64,000 nt of DNA from Gonapodya prolifera JEL478 (taxonomy: Eukaryota; Monoblepharomycota; Monoblepharidomycetes; Monoblepharidales; Gonapodyaceae): contig KQ965818.1 of assembly GCA_001574975.1 (NCBI GenBank), positions 68,258 through 132,257 of the forward strand, in the 5' to 3' direction. The notes below the pieces were generated by a model. The model worked only from the letters and a program-made list of their open reading frames with translations, was not told where the DNA came from and did not search any database. A program made the translations under genes and the position numbers. This document shows, one piece after another, positions 1 through 13,446 of the stretch; the first letter of the stretch is position 1; each line of letters opens with the position of its first letter.

Positions 1-147
1 CGCATTGCAAAACAACCTTTGATCTGCCGGTAAATTCACGAATGTTCATATTGGACCAAGTACGACCACTGGCATCTTTCTTGACGTGAATGATTCTGAA
101 GATGTCTGCATCCGCTTTTTTATCTCCCAGGATATGTTGGCACAAAC

Positions 148-1828
148 CTATGGACATTCATGCAGAAGCTGCTTGACTGCAACTATTGCCGGGTTGTAGG
201 GATGCACGGTCGCGTCATACTTGTCAAATATTGCGTCCAGATCGGCATCTTGCGCATAATATCGAGGCCAGGAATACCGCACTTCAATGGTGCGCAACTT
301 GGGTAAAGCCCCGACTCGAATAAGAGCGGCCAAGTGGTTGACTTCTTCAACATATCTTTCGTAGATGTAGCCCAAATTGATTGTTTCCACATTTTGGTGA
401 CAGTTTGCAGTGTTTGTGTGGGTGTCAAGATTGTGATTAATTGTGAGAGCGCCTGCTCCTCCACGTCTCGACCCTCTGTAACGGCGCACATTTGGAAACC
501 AACCAGGTATTTTGTGTGAAATCTCGAACAGCTTTTCATGCTTTCTCTTAACTTGCATGGATCCCATTGTGTATCGGAAAGTTCAACGTAATCAAATCGC
601 TCATCGCCCCCAAAATCGCAATCAGGAACGGTCCAATCTCATTACTATTTCGCGCAAAAATGTCTCCAGGGACTTTGATATTCCCGTGTCATGATATAAC
701 GCATTACTGGATTCGACCTCAACAAAGTCCAAAGTTGTTCGCCAGCTCTACCATCCACGACGCTTGCAGTTTGTCGGGCATAAAGAAGAGTGCATCGAAC
801 CGCAAGTTCCCGAATGGAAGGACTTGCTTCAGCGTCAATCGGATGGTTCGGCAGCGAACGATGGTGCCACATTCCCGAGTCCATGTCGAATCTGTGAAAT
901 GGGACAAACCCCAAATTCGTAAACTCTCAGTCATCATTGGCAATGCTCTCAATCCTCCCGGTGAAAAGGACTCTTCTCCTCAAGTCCATGAGCTTCGATT
1001 GAGCGTCCGTTTCGAGGTTGTTTCCATCCCAGCCGGCCGCCGATATCAAATCCTCAATCGAAATGGACTGACGGGCTTCCAAAGCGATATTTACTGAGAC
1101 GTTTGCGGTAGTGGCTTCCAGCGTGAATGTTGTTTAACAGGTGCCAAATGGCCATTTGCCCAATCGATCACTCACCACGTCGAATGGAGGACTGTATCCT
1201 CTCGAATCGTTTGCACCCCGAGGAATCAACGAGAAGAAGGCCTTCCTGTTTGCAAGGAGGACGAGGATGCGGAGGAGGATTTCGTCTGGGCGATGTCCAT
1301 TGGTGTTGCTGGGGCGGAGGAGCGGGACCGAGGTTAAGGGAGGAAGGTACGTGGGAGGCTCGGGAAGGGATAAGGAAGTTGGCCGGGTGGTTTTGCAGCG
1401 GGGTGGAATTTCGGTGTATTTTGGCCGGATTTGCAAATCAAGACATCCTTTCCACACTCGTTTTGGAGCCCCAAGGAAATCAGCGACTAAAGATAGAACA
1501 TTGCATGAATTTTTTGTATGCAATCCCGCCAAGGGGCTATTTGAAACAAATGTATCCAAAGTTGTCGCAGTCATCTCTGCAGTCCACCTCGGGTCCAACC
1601 CGCGAAGACCCTTCCGGACATCTCCAGGGATTCTCGTCGCATCAGCAAGGATGGAGTTGAGGGGCGGCTTGACGGTAAGCTGACCCTGGACGAGTGCGTG
1701 CTTGGAGATGTTGAGGGTGCGATTCGAATCGGAAGTGTGACGTCGACGGAGTGACGCTGCTCCTCCCGAAAAACGGTCTCGTGACCTCGTGAGGGAGAGG
1801 AGTTGCACAGGGCTTTTGTTATGTGCAT
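148..1828 (-). pseudogene. Degenerate F-box-like / LRR-like locus
   Basis: Several minus-strand open stretches follow one another but do not join cleanly. The 5' part (about 1134-1808) contains an F-box-like start, RPDEILLRILVLL. About 645-1120 encodes a helical stretch (SIEDLISAAGWDGNN, then LMDLRRRVLFTGRIESIANDD) that reaches a TGA and continues in the same frame as MDSGMWHHRSLPNHPIDAEAS. About 570-660 shifts frame (FLIAILGAMSDLITLNFPI), and 148-567 resumes with YIYERYVEEVNHLAALIRVGALPKLRTIEV-like text. The layout resembles fungal F-box proteins with a C-terminal leucine-rich part. Introns could explain some breaks, but the in-frame TGA and frame changes suggest decay. Family assignment is weak. 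Confidence 0.33.
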
Positions 1829-2120
1829 AACCAGTACATTATTTTATGTTGGTGTTTAATTGAGATGACAGTCATGAGACTGTTTTGCAAACGGGAAGCC
1901 CTCGTTGTCACCCAAAGGTTCGTCTCCATAACCGTGTCTCCGGTTTGGACATGATGTTCTGGCTCGCATCATTGGTTTATCCATCCGTGGGTCCAGGCCT
2001 GTGTGCATCAAACCACAGTGTCCAGAAGTGTCCAGACAAACACTCGGATCGCGAATAAACTAGACATGCAACGGAGGACTTGTCGTGGCCGGACCGACGG
2101 AAAAACGCGCTGGGGAGTGC

Positions 2121-2139
2121 AACATAAAAAATATATCGG
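2121..2139 (+). promoter_or_regulatory. AT-rich TATA-like element upstream of the monooxygenase
   Basis: The run ATAAAAAATATAT lies about 140 bp upstream of the ATG at 2278 in otherwise GC-balanced sequence. It is placed plausibly for a TATA-like element, but nothing else supports it. Confidence 0.22.
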
Positions 2140-2277
2140 GTCGGCAGTGATCCTGGTCCACCGGCAAAACGGAAAATCCCCCCTCCACAAGGCAGAACAG
2201 ATCCTATTCAAAGACCGGCCCTCTGACACAAATAGCCTGCCCCCACCTGACGCTCTCGCCCAGCTCGCTTCCGCGTC

Positions 2278-5132
<2,855 letters not shown>

Positions 5133-5276
5133 AGCAATGTCTCTATAGATTATGGACTGTTTGCTTTGTTGTTGTGCACGATATGTGACAGCGACATTCA
5201 TGGCAATTGAACCTCCAATACAAAACTACAATTTTTCACTTGCTAAGTACATCTATAAGCCTCGCCAAACTCCGCG

Positions 5277-7424
5277 TCACAACTCCCATGTCTGGTATAG
5301 GCTTGGTCCGCCGTCTCTACATCCGTCGAATCCGAAGGGAACTCGGTGCGGCAGAGTGATTCTTGCAGGTCGACAAAGGCGGCAGTATGTAGCATCGTCA
5401 GCCTTACATTCACGACACAAGGCTTTGGCACTCACCGAGCAATAGGCTTCGCGTCCATACTCTTGGCGTCATACACGTGTAACTCACTCGTCTCCGCCTC
5501 CTCGTTCCTCACAAACACTACTAAAAACCCATCATCTTTCACCACCTCCGTCCCCGATAAGGAAGTCTTTCGAGGAACGAACACTGCCTCTCCGCCATAT
5601 ACGCCCGAAGGGTACTTGATCACCTCGCGGTCTGCCAATTTCTCGCCCGAGAGCAGCTGCGGTGTGAGATTCGACGTCCCGGTGCCGAGATCGAACTTCA
5701 CGATACCTTCCCCGAAACAACAATTCCTTCACTGCGTAGTATGACCTCAAAAACGAAACCTCATCTCCAATCTTTATCGACCCCTCTCCCGCAGCAAGAC
5801 CCTCGTACACGTATCTTGCTCTTCGGCAGGCGTAGTTGTTGTTAGTCACCGGAAAGTCCGCCGAGAGCGTGTATCAAGCGACCTGATGGACGATAAAACC
5901 GAGCCCAAGCGTCACGTCGGTCCGCCCCTCGTCCACGATTAGAACCAAACACTCACCGCTCATCAACCTTCCCCGTCTTCAAACACAGTCTCCACATATG
6001 CAAGTGCCCAATTTCTCCAATAGAAGCCCCCTCGACACCCGCCATGGCCCTGAGATCAAACGTCGTCGCGCGGGGGGCCATCAGCACAACCTCGCCCCCT
6101 TCCTTTTCTTCCCACCCCGTTGCAGTATGGATCACAGCACAGGTATCCACATTAAACCACCGCACCTGTTCGGAAAGTACGAAGCCGTGCTGAGAGCGTG
6201 GGAAGATCCTCATCCGCGTGCCGAGCTCTGGGCGCCACGAGAGGACTTCCGCAGGTCTTGACCCCGTAGTTGTTCCTCAAGGGACGCTGGTAAGGATCGA
6301 TGAAGGAGGAAGGTGGAGTTTTGTTTTAAGATCCCGCGTGAGTTAACAGGACCAGAAGACCTGACCTGAACACCAACGGATGGTCCTACACGACTGCATG
6401 CTTTTCCGTGACCGCAAAGTCATGCATCATGATCGAGAACCTCAAGGGGATGTCGATACCGCGCGAGGTCGTTAGTGTGCCCATGGAGGAGACGGTATAG
6501 TATTTGATGAGGGGCTGGGGAGAGTGTTTGGAGGGGTAGGAACAGGGAGCGAAAAGATGGCAGACGATTTACCTTGAACACCCACGTACAGCATATGCGT
6601 CGCGGGACCCTGCTCCATCAAAGCGAGCAGCCGTCCGTCATGGTACACCAGCGCGGTGTTGGCGGTGTTAGTCCGCGCCATGACGTCGCCGGGCGATCCG
6701 ATCGCAGCGGACCGGGTCAGCTGGCGTGTGTCGTGTGGTGGGGCACGGAGGTGATGAGAGTATTGAGGGTTCCTGGCAGCTGGCAGGGAGAGATTGTGAG
6801 GATAATACCGTTGCGACCATTTTGGTAGATAGGGGCCCCAGCAGGTCCGCGATAGATGTGACACTGGGCATGCCGAGGTGCTACCGAATACAAATCCAAC
6901 CAAACGTTATATCTCGTCCCGCCGAACTTGCAGCTTCATGAGGCCACTCACCTTCTCGAGCTTATACTTGACAGTCTGGACAAACTTGTTCGTATACTAA
7001 AATTTCCAATTTCCCTTCATTTAGCTTCGCGGTCACGAAAGCACGTGGGGACCACTCACAACAACTTTCTCGCCGTCGATCCGAACAGCATGCAGCTGGC
7101 CGTCCCCGTCGAACAAGTGGTAGCTCATGCCCTCCACGACGTGGAGGGGGTTACTCCTGTTCAACCACTCCGAGTCAGGTCTTACATTTTCGTTGATTTC
7201 AAAATGAAGGGTGATCACTCACCCGTTGCGAATGTACATGCCCCCTTTGAGACATTCCGGAACGGTGCCTTCGATCACAGTACAAGGAGCGTCGCTGAGC
7301 TCTTCATGCTGGGGGTAGAAGTTACTGCCCACGGGGAATCTCGGTCAGGAATGTGCTGAAGCTCGAACCATTCGACGATCGCGGACTCGACGAGCACGTA
7401 CCCTTCGAGATACGGGTGTTTCAT
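5277..7424 (-). pseudogene. Carotenoid oxygenase pseudogene (tandem copy)
   Basis: This is a diverged paralogue of the intact gene next to it. The start ATG AAA CAC CCG TAT at 7424 gives MKHPYLEGNFYPQHEE, then YIRNG, EGMSYHLFDGDGQLH, LGMPSVTSIADLLG, NTANTALVYHDGRLLALME, IMMHDFAV, VIHTATGWEE and YGGE-type blocks, all in family order. It is broken in at least three ways. The exons carrying the first iron-ligand histidine (AHPKVD block) are missing between about 6475 and 6590, and the remaining exons are out of phase. A TAG at 6386-6388 replaces the Tyr of VVYDHPLVF. The last iron-ligand His of GFHGLW is Asp (GFDGCR, codon 5325-5327), after which the frame soon ends. Two histidine ligands (MHD, IHT) remain. 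A functional product is not expected. Confidence 0.85.
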
Positions 7425-7745
7425 CGCGCAGACGCTGTCGTCGAGTTCTCACGCCCAACACGGTCTGTTTCATGCACGCGGATTCGATTCGCGCGGACTG
7501 GTCTGGTGTCTCACCGCATCGGCTCCTCACTGTGTCCCGCCGAGGCAAAAGGTTCGAGCGGAGAGGTTGGAGGCCACATTCAGAGATGTAAACGGCCTCG
7601 ATAGGATGGAGTTTGGGCATCTGCTGTATGAATGAACGTTTGTCCAAATTTCGCTCCACTCGATCAACTGTCACAGCCCTTTCACAACACAAATACAAAA
7701 GAATTCTTCGCAGCATAAGCAGGAACAGCAGTAACATAAACGTCT

Positions 7746-10380
7746 TCACAGCATGCTGGCAACCGTGCCTACGAGTTTGGCAGCAGTGCCTTCCAAGAAC
7801 CCGATCTCCGGGATGGGGTCTGTTCCCGCCTCCTTCGCTTTCGAAGGGTCCGTGACCTTCTGTTTTGCTATCTGGTCGGGCGTCACCCATAGTCCGTGGA
7901 AGCCATACGGCACGCGGTGCGGAATAGAGAGCCTGAAAATCGTATCGTCAAAGGTGGCTTCAATTGACTTCTCATACGAGTCCGCCTTGTCACTCACCTT
8001 GCAACGGGCCTCTCATCCATAGTTCTAGCGTCGTACACGTGGAGCTCACTGGCCTCCCTCGCCTCATCACGAACAATGACGACCAAGAACCCATCGTCCT
8101 CGTCCTCGTCGCTGCGAACCGTGCTGTTTGCTTCTCGAGGAACAAACACTGCCTCTCCACCGTATGTATTTTTGGGGAAGGCGATGACCTTCCGACCAGG
8201 GGGTGTGCCGGATAAGAGATCCGACACGGCGTTGGATGATGCGGCGCCGAGGTCGTATTTGACGAGACCTTTGCGCCAGAAATGCAAGTAGCAGGTCAAG
8301 GAATCGGACGTTGAAAAGAAGACAAAAGCTCACCACCAAACTTCTTCGAGTCGTCTTCCGCAAAGAATCCCTCGTAGATGTATCGCGTCCTTCTGCAGGT
8401 GTACTTGGTGTTTACGACAGGGAAGTCTGCACGTAAAGTGGAGTCCAGTACTCTTGATTCACACCAAAGCACAGCGGTTAAAGATGCCTTGAAGTAACAA
8501 AGATTTTCGAGATGGTATCATTCACCTTTCTTCAACTTCGCCGGTCCGCAAGTTGAGTCTCCAGATATGGAGGTGTCCAATCTCGGACATGTCAGCCGTC
8601 TCGACACCCGACAGTCCCCGCAGGTCCACATTTTTAGAACGAGGGGCCACCTGCACTTGGTCGGTCAGATTCAACGTTCTCCGCCCGTTGCCCCTGAAAC
8701 GACGGATCTCGTCACGCTCACCAGAACAACACAGTCCCCTTCCTCCCACGCTGCTGCGGTGTGAATTACTCCCGAGGTTTCGACATCAAACCACTTCACG
8801 TCTTTTTCCGTTTGGTCGGCACCGAGGTTTCGTGGGAATACCCCGATTCGGGTGCCGAGCTCAGGTCGCCAGGAGAGAATGTGCGTTGGTCGAGGACCTG
8901 GCTTGGCGCCGGGAATGCTGGGAACACATTTGATGGTCACGGTTATACCTCAATGGCTACGCAGGGGTAATTGTAATTCCTCTCACCTGAACACCAGCGG
9001 ATGATCATAAACCACGGCATAGTTCTCAGTGACGAAAAAGTCGTGCATCATGATTGGCTCTCTGAGCGACACGGGGATTCCTCGTGGCGTCGTGAGATCG
9101 CCAGTCGAGTTGACGGAGTAGTACATGATGTGGGGCTTGATGGGATTGGGGATTCGGGTGAGAGTATACAAAGAGTAGACGGTTTCGGTCGTACCTTTGC
9201 AGTCTCGTCTGATTGTAAGATTATCAGAGTCGACAATTTGAAGTGAAGAGACAATTCGGCAACAAAGAAGTATTACTTACAACCAACTATCAACCGAGAC
9301 AAATGAGAGCTTGTGAAGCAACAAAATGCAAAATGAACAACGACTCACAAAAGAACATCTCTCCGGTCACGGGGTCCACCTTCGGGTGAGCGGTAAATCT
9401 TGGCACCGCTCCGGCATAGTTGTACACCCCGGCCGTCTCGAGGTTGGGAAGTCTGGCCCACACATTGGGACAAATGGTACGTCACCACCAATGTACACTC
9501 ATCACAGATTTGAACGACGACGTACACGACGTGGGTCGGGGGCCCGCCCTCCATCAATGCCAGAAACCTCCCGTCGTGGTAGACCATCGCCGTGTTTGCC
9601 GTGTTGCGCTTTCCAGTTTCACCTCCGGGCGCATTCCGAACAAGTTGGTAGAGTGCGGCTGAGCGCGCCATCTGGAAAATGTAGAACGTTCAACTGGAGC
9701 ATTTGCAAAGACGAGAAAGGTCAGGCCGATGAGTACCTTTGATACCATGGACATGGAGATCGGCTCCAAGAACTCAGCGATCGAGGTGCTGCTGGGGAAT
9801 CCCAAGAGCTACATGATTTCATACAACATTGAGTGTCTTGACGAGAATTTCCTGCAATCACCATACCTTTTCTAGCTTCAACTTGGTAGTCTGGACGTAC
9901 TTGTTTGTGTACTATTAAATTGCCTGTCATGAGTCACTGTCCCGAATCTCTGCCATTGATACTTTCACTCACCACAGGCCCCTCCTTCTCATCGAAATGC
10001 ACCGCATGAAGCTGCCCATCACCATCAAACCAATGGTAGCTCATCCCCTCGTACACATGGGCCGGATTTGTCCTGGCAATACGCCACGCAAGGTGTGTTG
10101 GAGGGTTAAAAGAGTATTTCCTGGGACCCGAACGACGAACCCGTTGCGAATGTATTCTCCGCCAATGAGCGATTCGGGAACTTGGCCCTCGACGACAACA
10201 ACCGGGGCACGCTCGTGCTCTTCGTGTTGCGGGGCGAAATTCCTGGCCAAAGAGTGCACGAAAAGTTTATTCGTGAGTTGCTGGAGGTCAAAGCCGAACC
10301 TACCCTGACAGGTACGGATGCTTGGACACACTAGCAGGGCTCGATTGCACGGGTGCGGCAGAGGGAGAAGGGGAAGCCAT
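7746..10380 (-). CDS. Carotenoid cleavage oxygenase (RPE65/CCD family)
   Basis: This non-haem Fe(II) dioxygenase-type protein would cleave a carotenoid or apocarotenoid double bond. From ATG at 10380 the exons give MASPSPSAA, HPYLSG, NFAPQHEEHERAP, YIRNGTNPAHVYEGMSYHW, LALMEGGPPTH, FTAHPKVD, FFFGYETAKPHIMYY, MMHDFFVTENYAVVYDHPLVF, GVIHTAAAWEE, GHLHIWRLN, NTYGGEAVFVPR and VPYGFHGLWV, ending near SMLTGA's stop at 7746. All four His ligands expected for the family are present (AHPK, MHD, IHTA, FHG). Splicing uses GT-AG introns throughout, plus one AAG acceptor, and includes a 6-nt exon (9281-9286) and a 14-nt exon (9195-9208). The tandem copy downstream is a pseudogene. The 213-bp gap upstream separates it from the HAD gene on the same strand. 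Specific substrate cannot be told. Confidence 0.88.
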
Positions 10381-10592
10381 CGTCAGTGTTGTGATAGATT
10401 TCACGGCGCGGGAGGATGTGCGGACAAATTTTATCCGAGCGTCCAAAATCCGCGGAGGGTGATGAGCGGGACGAGTAAAAGTGCGATTTCAGATCGGTCA
10501 GTGAATTATTCATTACGAGATGCCAACCGCTTATTCATTATATCTTTGAGGCACGTCCGACCTCTAGAACCACCACAGTGGCGTGCGTCACG

Positions 10593-12291
10593 TCAGAACT
10601 TGCGGTCGCCTTCCTCCTTCTCCCGCGCGATCATGGCCTCGACGCATTGAAGTAGGTCCGCCCCGCTAGCTTCGGGAGCAGGCGAGAACGCGGAGTTGAA
10701 GATTTTCTCCTCTTCCTCTGAAGTGGGGCCAACAGTCAACATTTGTCGTGGATCCGGAATTGCCATAACACGACGAGGGAAGAACCGGCGCGGTGTAGGC
10801 AAAAGGGGTGATGTGTAGGGAAGACGGTCGGTGGATATTCAGGCAACGCTGTAGGATCACAACAAACCAATGCTCACCGACAAACGCCACCTTCCACTTT
10901 CCCGGCCCCGCTGCCCTTGCGCCCATCAAATCCCATGCGTGGGCCGCCACAAACCATCTCGATGCTAGCATAGTCGTGGAAGCGGAAGCGTCGCCGCGAA
11001 GTGTGGAGAGTTTGTCAAGGTAAGCCCAGGCGGATTCGTCTTACAGGTGGACGGCAGGTTCAAGGAGCCACCACGGAGGTAAACACAGTGAGAGGCATAT
11101 GGTGCAGTAACTAAGAACGTGGGAGTATCACTCACAGACTTTAGGGTGGACTTTAGCAACCCCAATCTCGTCGCACGAGATCTTGCAGTCGGGTGTAAGG
11201 GAGGAAGCAGCTCATTGAGGGGTACCGCGAGAGCCCATAAGGGTACTGTAAAGCACTCACAATGCTGTGTTCCAGTCCTGCGCCGGCGGGAGCCTTGAAG
11301 AGATCCAAAGCACCGCCACGGTGGAGGGCATCGATGATGATCTTTTAGGGTCATCGAGACACGCGATGGAGCGTATCAGTTCCAAATTGACGTAATTCTG
11401 GGAGAGGTGTGGGTTTACCTTGTTTCCACCGTTTGTCACGATCTTGGGTAGCATGGCATGAAGGTTTGACGTTCCACCGAAGACGATAAGCTCACCATGA
11501 CATCCCAGCCCTACAGTGAGACATAAGCACAATTGTTAGCTCGGTGTTCAGGAGGGGGAAACCTCGCACCCATCTCAGTAGGTGCTCTGTCGGCCGAGCC
11601 GCTTTCGTTTGACGGGACTTTCACCCCCTCCGGCAACGACTCCCTCCAACCGTCCGAGATTAAACAATTAGTCACTCACCTCTTCCTTCAGTCTCTCAAA
11701 CGCCCTTTTCGCTCCTCCCACCGGCTCCATACTGTCATGCAGCGCCCTCACAACCGCCGCAGTGTCGTCCTCGCTGGGCTGGGGGACACCAAACTGCCTC
11801 AGGACGAGCGGGAGCGCCCCGGCAAAGAGAGACCCGATAGGACGGTACGTGGATGCGAGCGTGGATAGGGCGAAGTCACGCTGGGCTGTAGTTTGTGTTG
11901 TTGACGTAGATTCGACAACTTGGGGGCGAGAGCGGACACGGCACCAGAGTAGAACCATAACAGTGTCGCTTGCTTGGCTGGTATCGTCGGAAAACTCGTT
12001 TGGATGGCTCGCTCGAGCGCTTTGGATTGAAATGAAGCGTGGAGGTGACTGCGATTACGGGGAGCGAATCCAGGACGACACACTCACCACCAAGACTCAG
12101 AACTGAGACGATTTGGTTCAGATTGCGGGATAAAAGTCCGGTTTGTTGAGCCGAATCCTCGAACTCGGTGATTGGAGAAACAGCGACCACGCACCCGTTC
12201 CCAGCGCATCGAACGCACTGGACACAACGAATCGTGAGTAAACGACAACGCAGTCAGCCCGGCACTGCGACCGTACGCACGCTGCAGGCAT
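10593..12291 (-). CDS. HAD-superfamily hydrolase, haloacid dehalogenase type II-like
   Basis: The layout matches type II 2-haloacid-dehalogenase-like HAD proteins. The FDALGT block near the N terminus carries the nucleophile Asp. A helical cap follows (PLVLRQFGVPQPSEDD, ALHDSMEPVGGAKRAFERLKEEGWDVM), then VTNGG (motif II Ser/Thr region), ISCDEIGVAKVHPKV (motif III Lys) and a motif IV-like HAWDLMGARAAGPGKWKVAFVG. The C-terminal tail runs EEEEKIFNSAFSPAPEASGADLLQCVEAMIAREKE to a TGA at 10593-10595. Several short introns separate these blocks. The junctions around 12170 and 10740-10860 could not be settled by eye, so the exact protein is uncertain. True dehalogenase activity is not implied; many family members hydrolyse phosphates or other small substrates. 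Confidence 0.72.
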
Positions 12292-13446
12292 TGTGTGCTG
12301 TCCGTGGAGGAAGTCGGTTCGGCAATACCACTTTTGCAACCTACCCTTATAAAACCATTACGTGATAATCAAGTCCGCCGATAGAAAGAACGCAGTCGAG
12401 AATGTAAGCTCAGCAGTCGCAATAGACGCAAGTAATTCAGCAGAAACACACAGCAGCAGTCACCCAGCCCGTCCCCAAACCAGCCGGTGTATTCCCCCTC
12501 GTTCTGTCTCCCGCCACACAGCTAAATATACCTCAAAAATAAGCCAAATAAAGCTACTCGTCACTCGAAGAACCAAACCATCGTCAGCACGTAATCAAAC
12601 ACTACGAAACTCAGACACAAAACTATTTAATCCGTATCGCCTCCGCTCCATTCACACATGTGGTCCGTACCGATTTGCATTTGGGCCGCTGGTCGTGCAG
12701 CCAAATCCAAGCAGGTCGCAATTACCTGCGACAATTCTCAATTCAAAAACGTCAGGACTGTTTGCCAGGGATCCGCAATCCATGCGAATATTGGAATGTT
12801 GCCGTCAATATTGATGCCAAGACTGCAAATTTTCACTTTGCCAAACGGAAGCGAACGCTTCAGAACTTTCGCGATGGCCTCTGAAAATTTACTGGGTGAC
12901 AGGCTTTCGAGTCCTTTTAGTTTGAGAGTAAGAAATGGTACGAGACGAGAACGAGCCCAAGATCCACTGCATCTGCCCGAAGATGGATTCAAGATTACTT
13001 TTGTGCCAGAGAAGGAGTCGAGAGGGAGGGATCCAAATTCATATCACGAATCCATCCATCGCAGTTTGAAAGCAACTTAGGCACCAAAAAGCCGTATCGG
13101 TCCGAATCAACGGATACCCGGACGCTGATAGTGGAAGCTTTGGAGTTGCATCGTCAAAGAGAGCCACGTGTACGACTGGACGCAAGAACTCAACAAACCT
13201 CGATTCGCACACTCTATCTCGTGGAATCGTCAACAAACCAGGGGAACATGGGTGAAGAAACTTTTGGTGCTCGCGGAGAGCATGAGGATGCAAAGAAGAA
13301 CTTCGTCGGGAATTGCGTCCATCGGTTTTGCTGTGATGCAAATCTTTTCATCCAATTTTGTTTTCTTGAACTCCACCGCTTATATGTCTAGAAGTTCTGT
13401 AAACCTTCACGCTGCGCTTCGGGTGATATTAATCGCAGTACCGATA
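12292..13446. other. Gap without a recognisable gene
   Basis: This stretch lies between the HAD start and the ALDH pseudogene end. A plus-strand open frame (12658-13080, about 140 codons) contains ordinary-looking text such as LPEDGFKITFVPEKES, but no start context, family motif or splicing partner was found. Overlapping frames on both strands at 13039-13467 are equally unpersuasive. It may be a relic or non-coding. Confidence 0.4.

Noticed and set aside
7540-7580. GGTTCGAGC resembling a tRNA T-loop box
   Set aside because: No matching acceptor stem, D-loop or anticodon arm around it.
7345-7890. A 181-codon minus-strand open frame
   Set aside because: It overlaps the start of the carotenoid oxygenase pseudogene and the end of the intact copy in other frames, and its Arg-rich text is typical of a shadow frame.
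5277-10380. Repeat-induced point mutation (RIP) as the cause of the dead tandem carotenoid oxygenase
   Set aside because: RIP gives C-to-T changes. Tyr to TAG is not such a change, and the main lesions are a deletion and a His-to-Asp replacement. The two copies are not AT-enriched.
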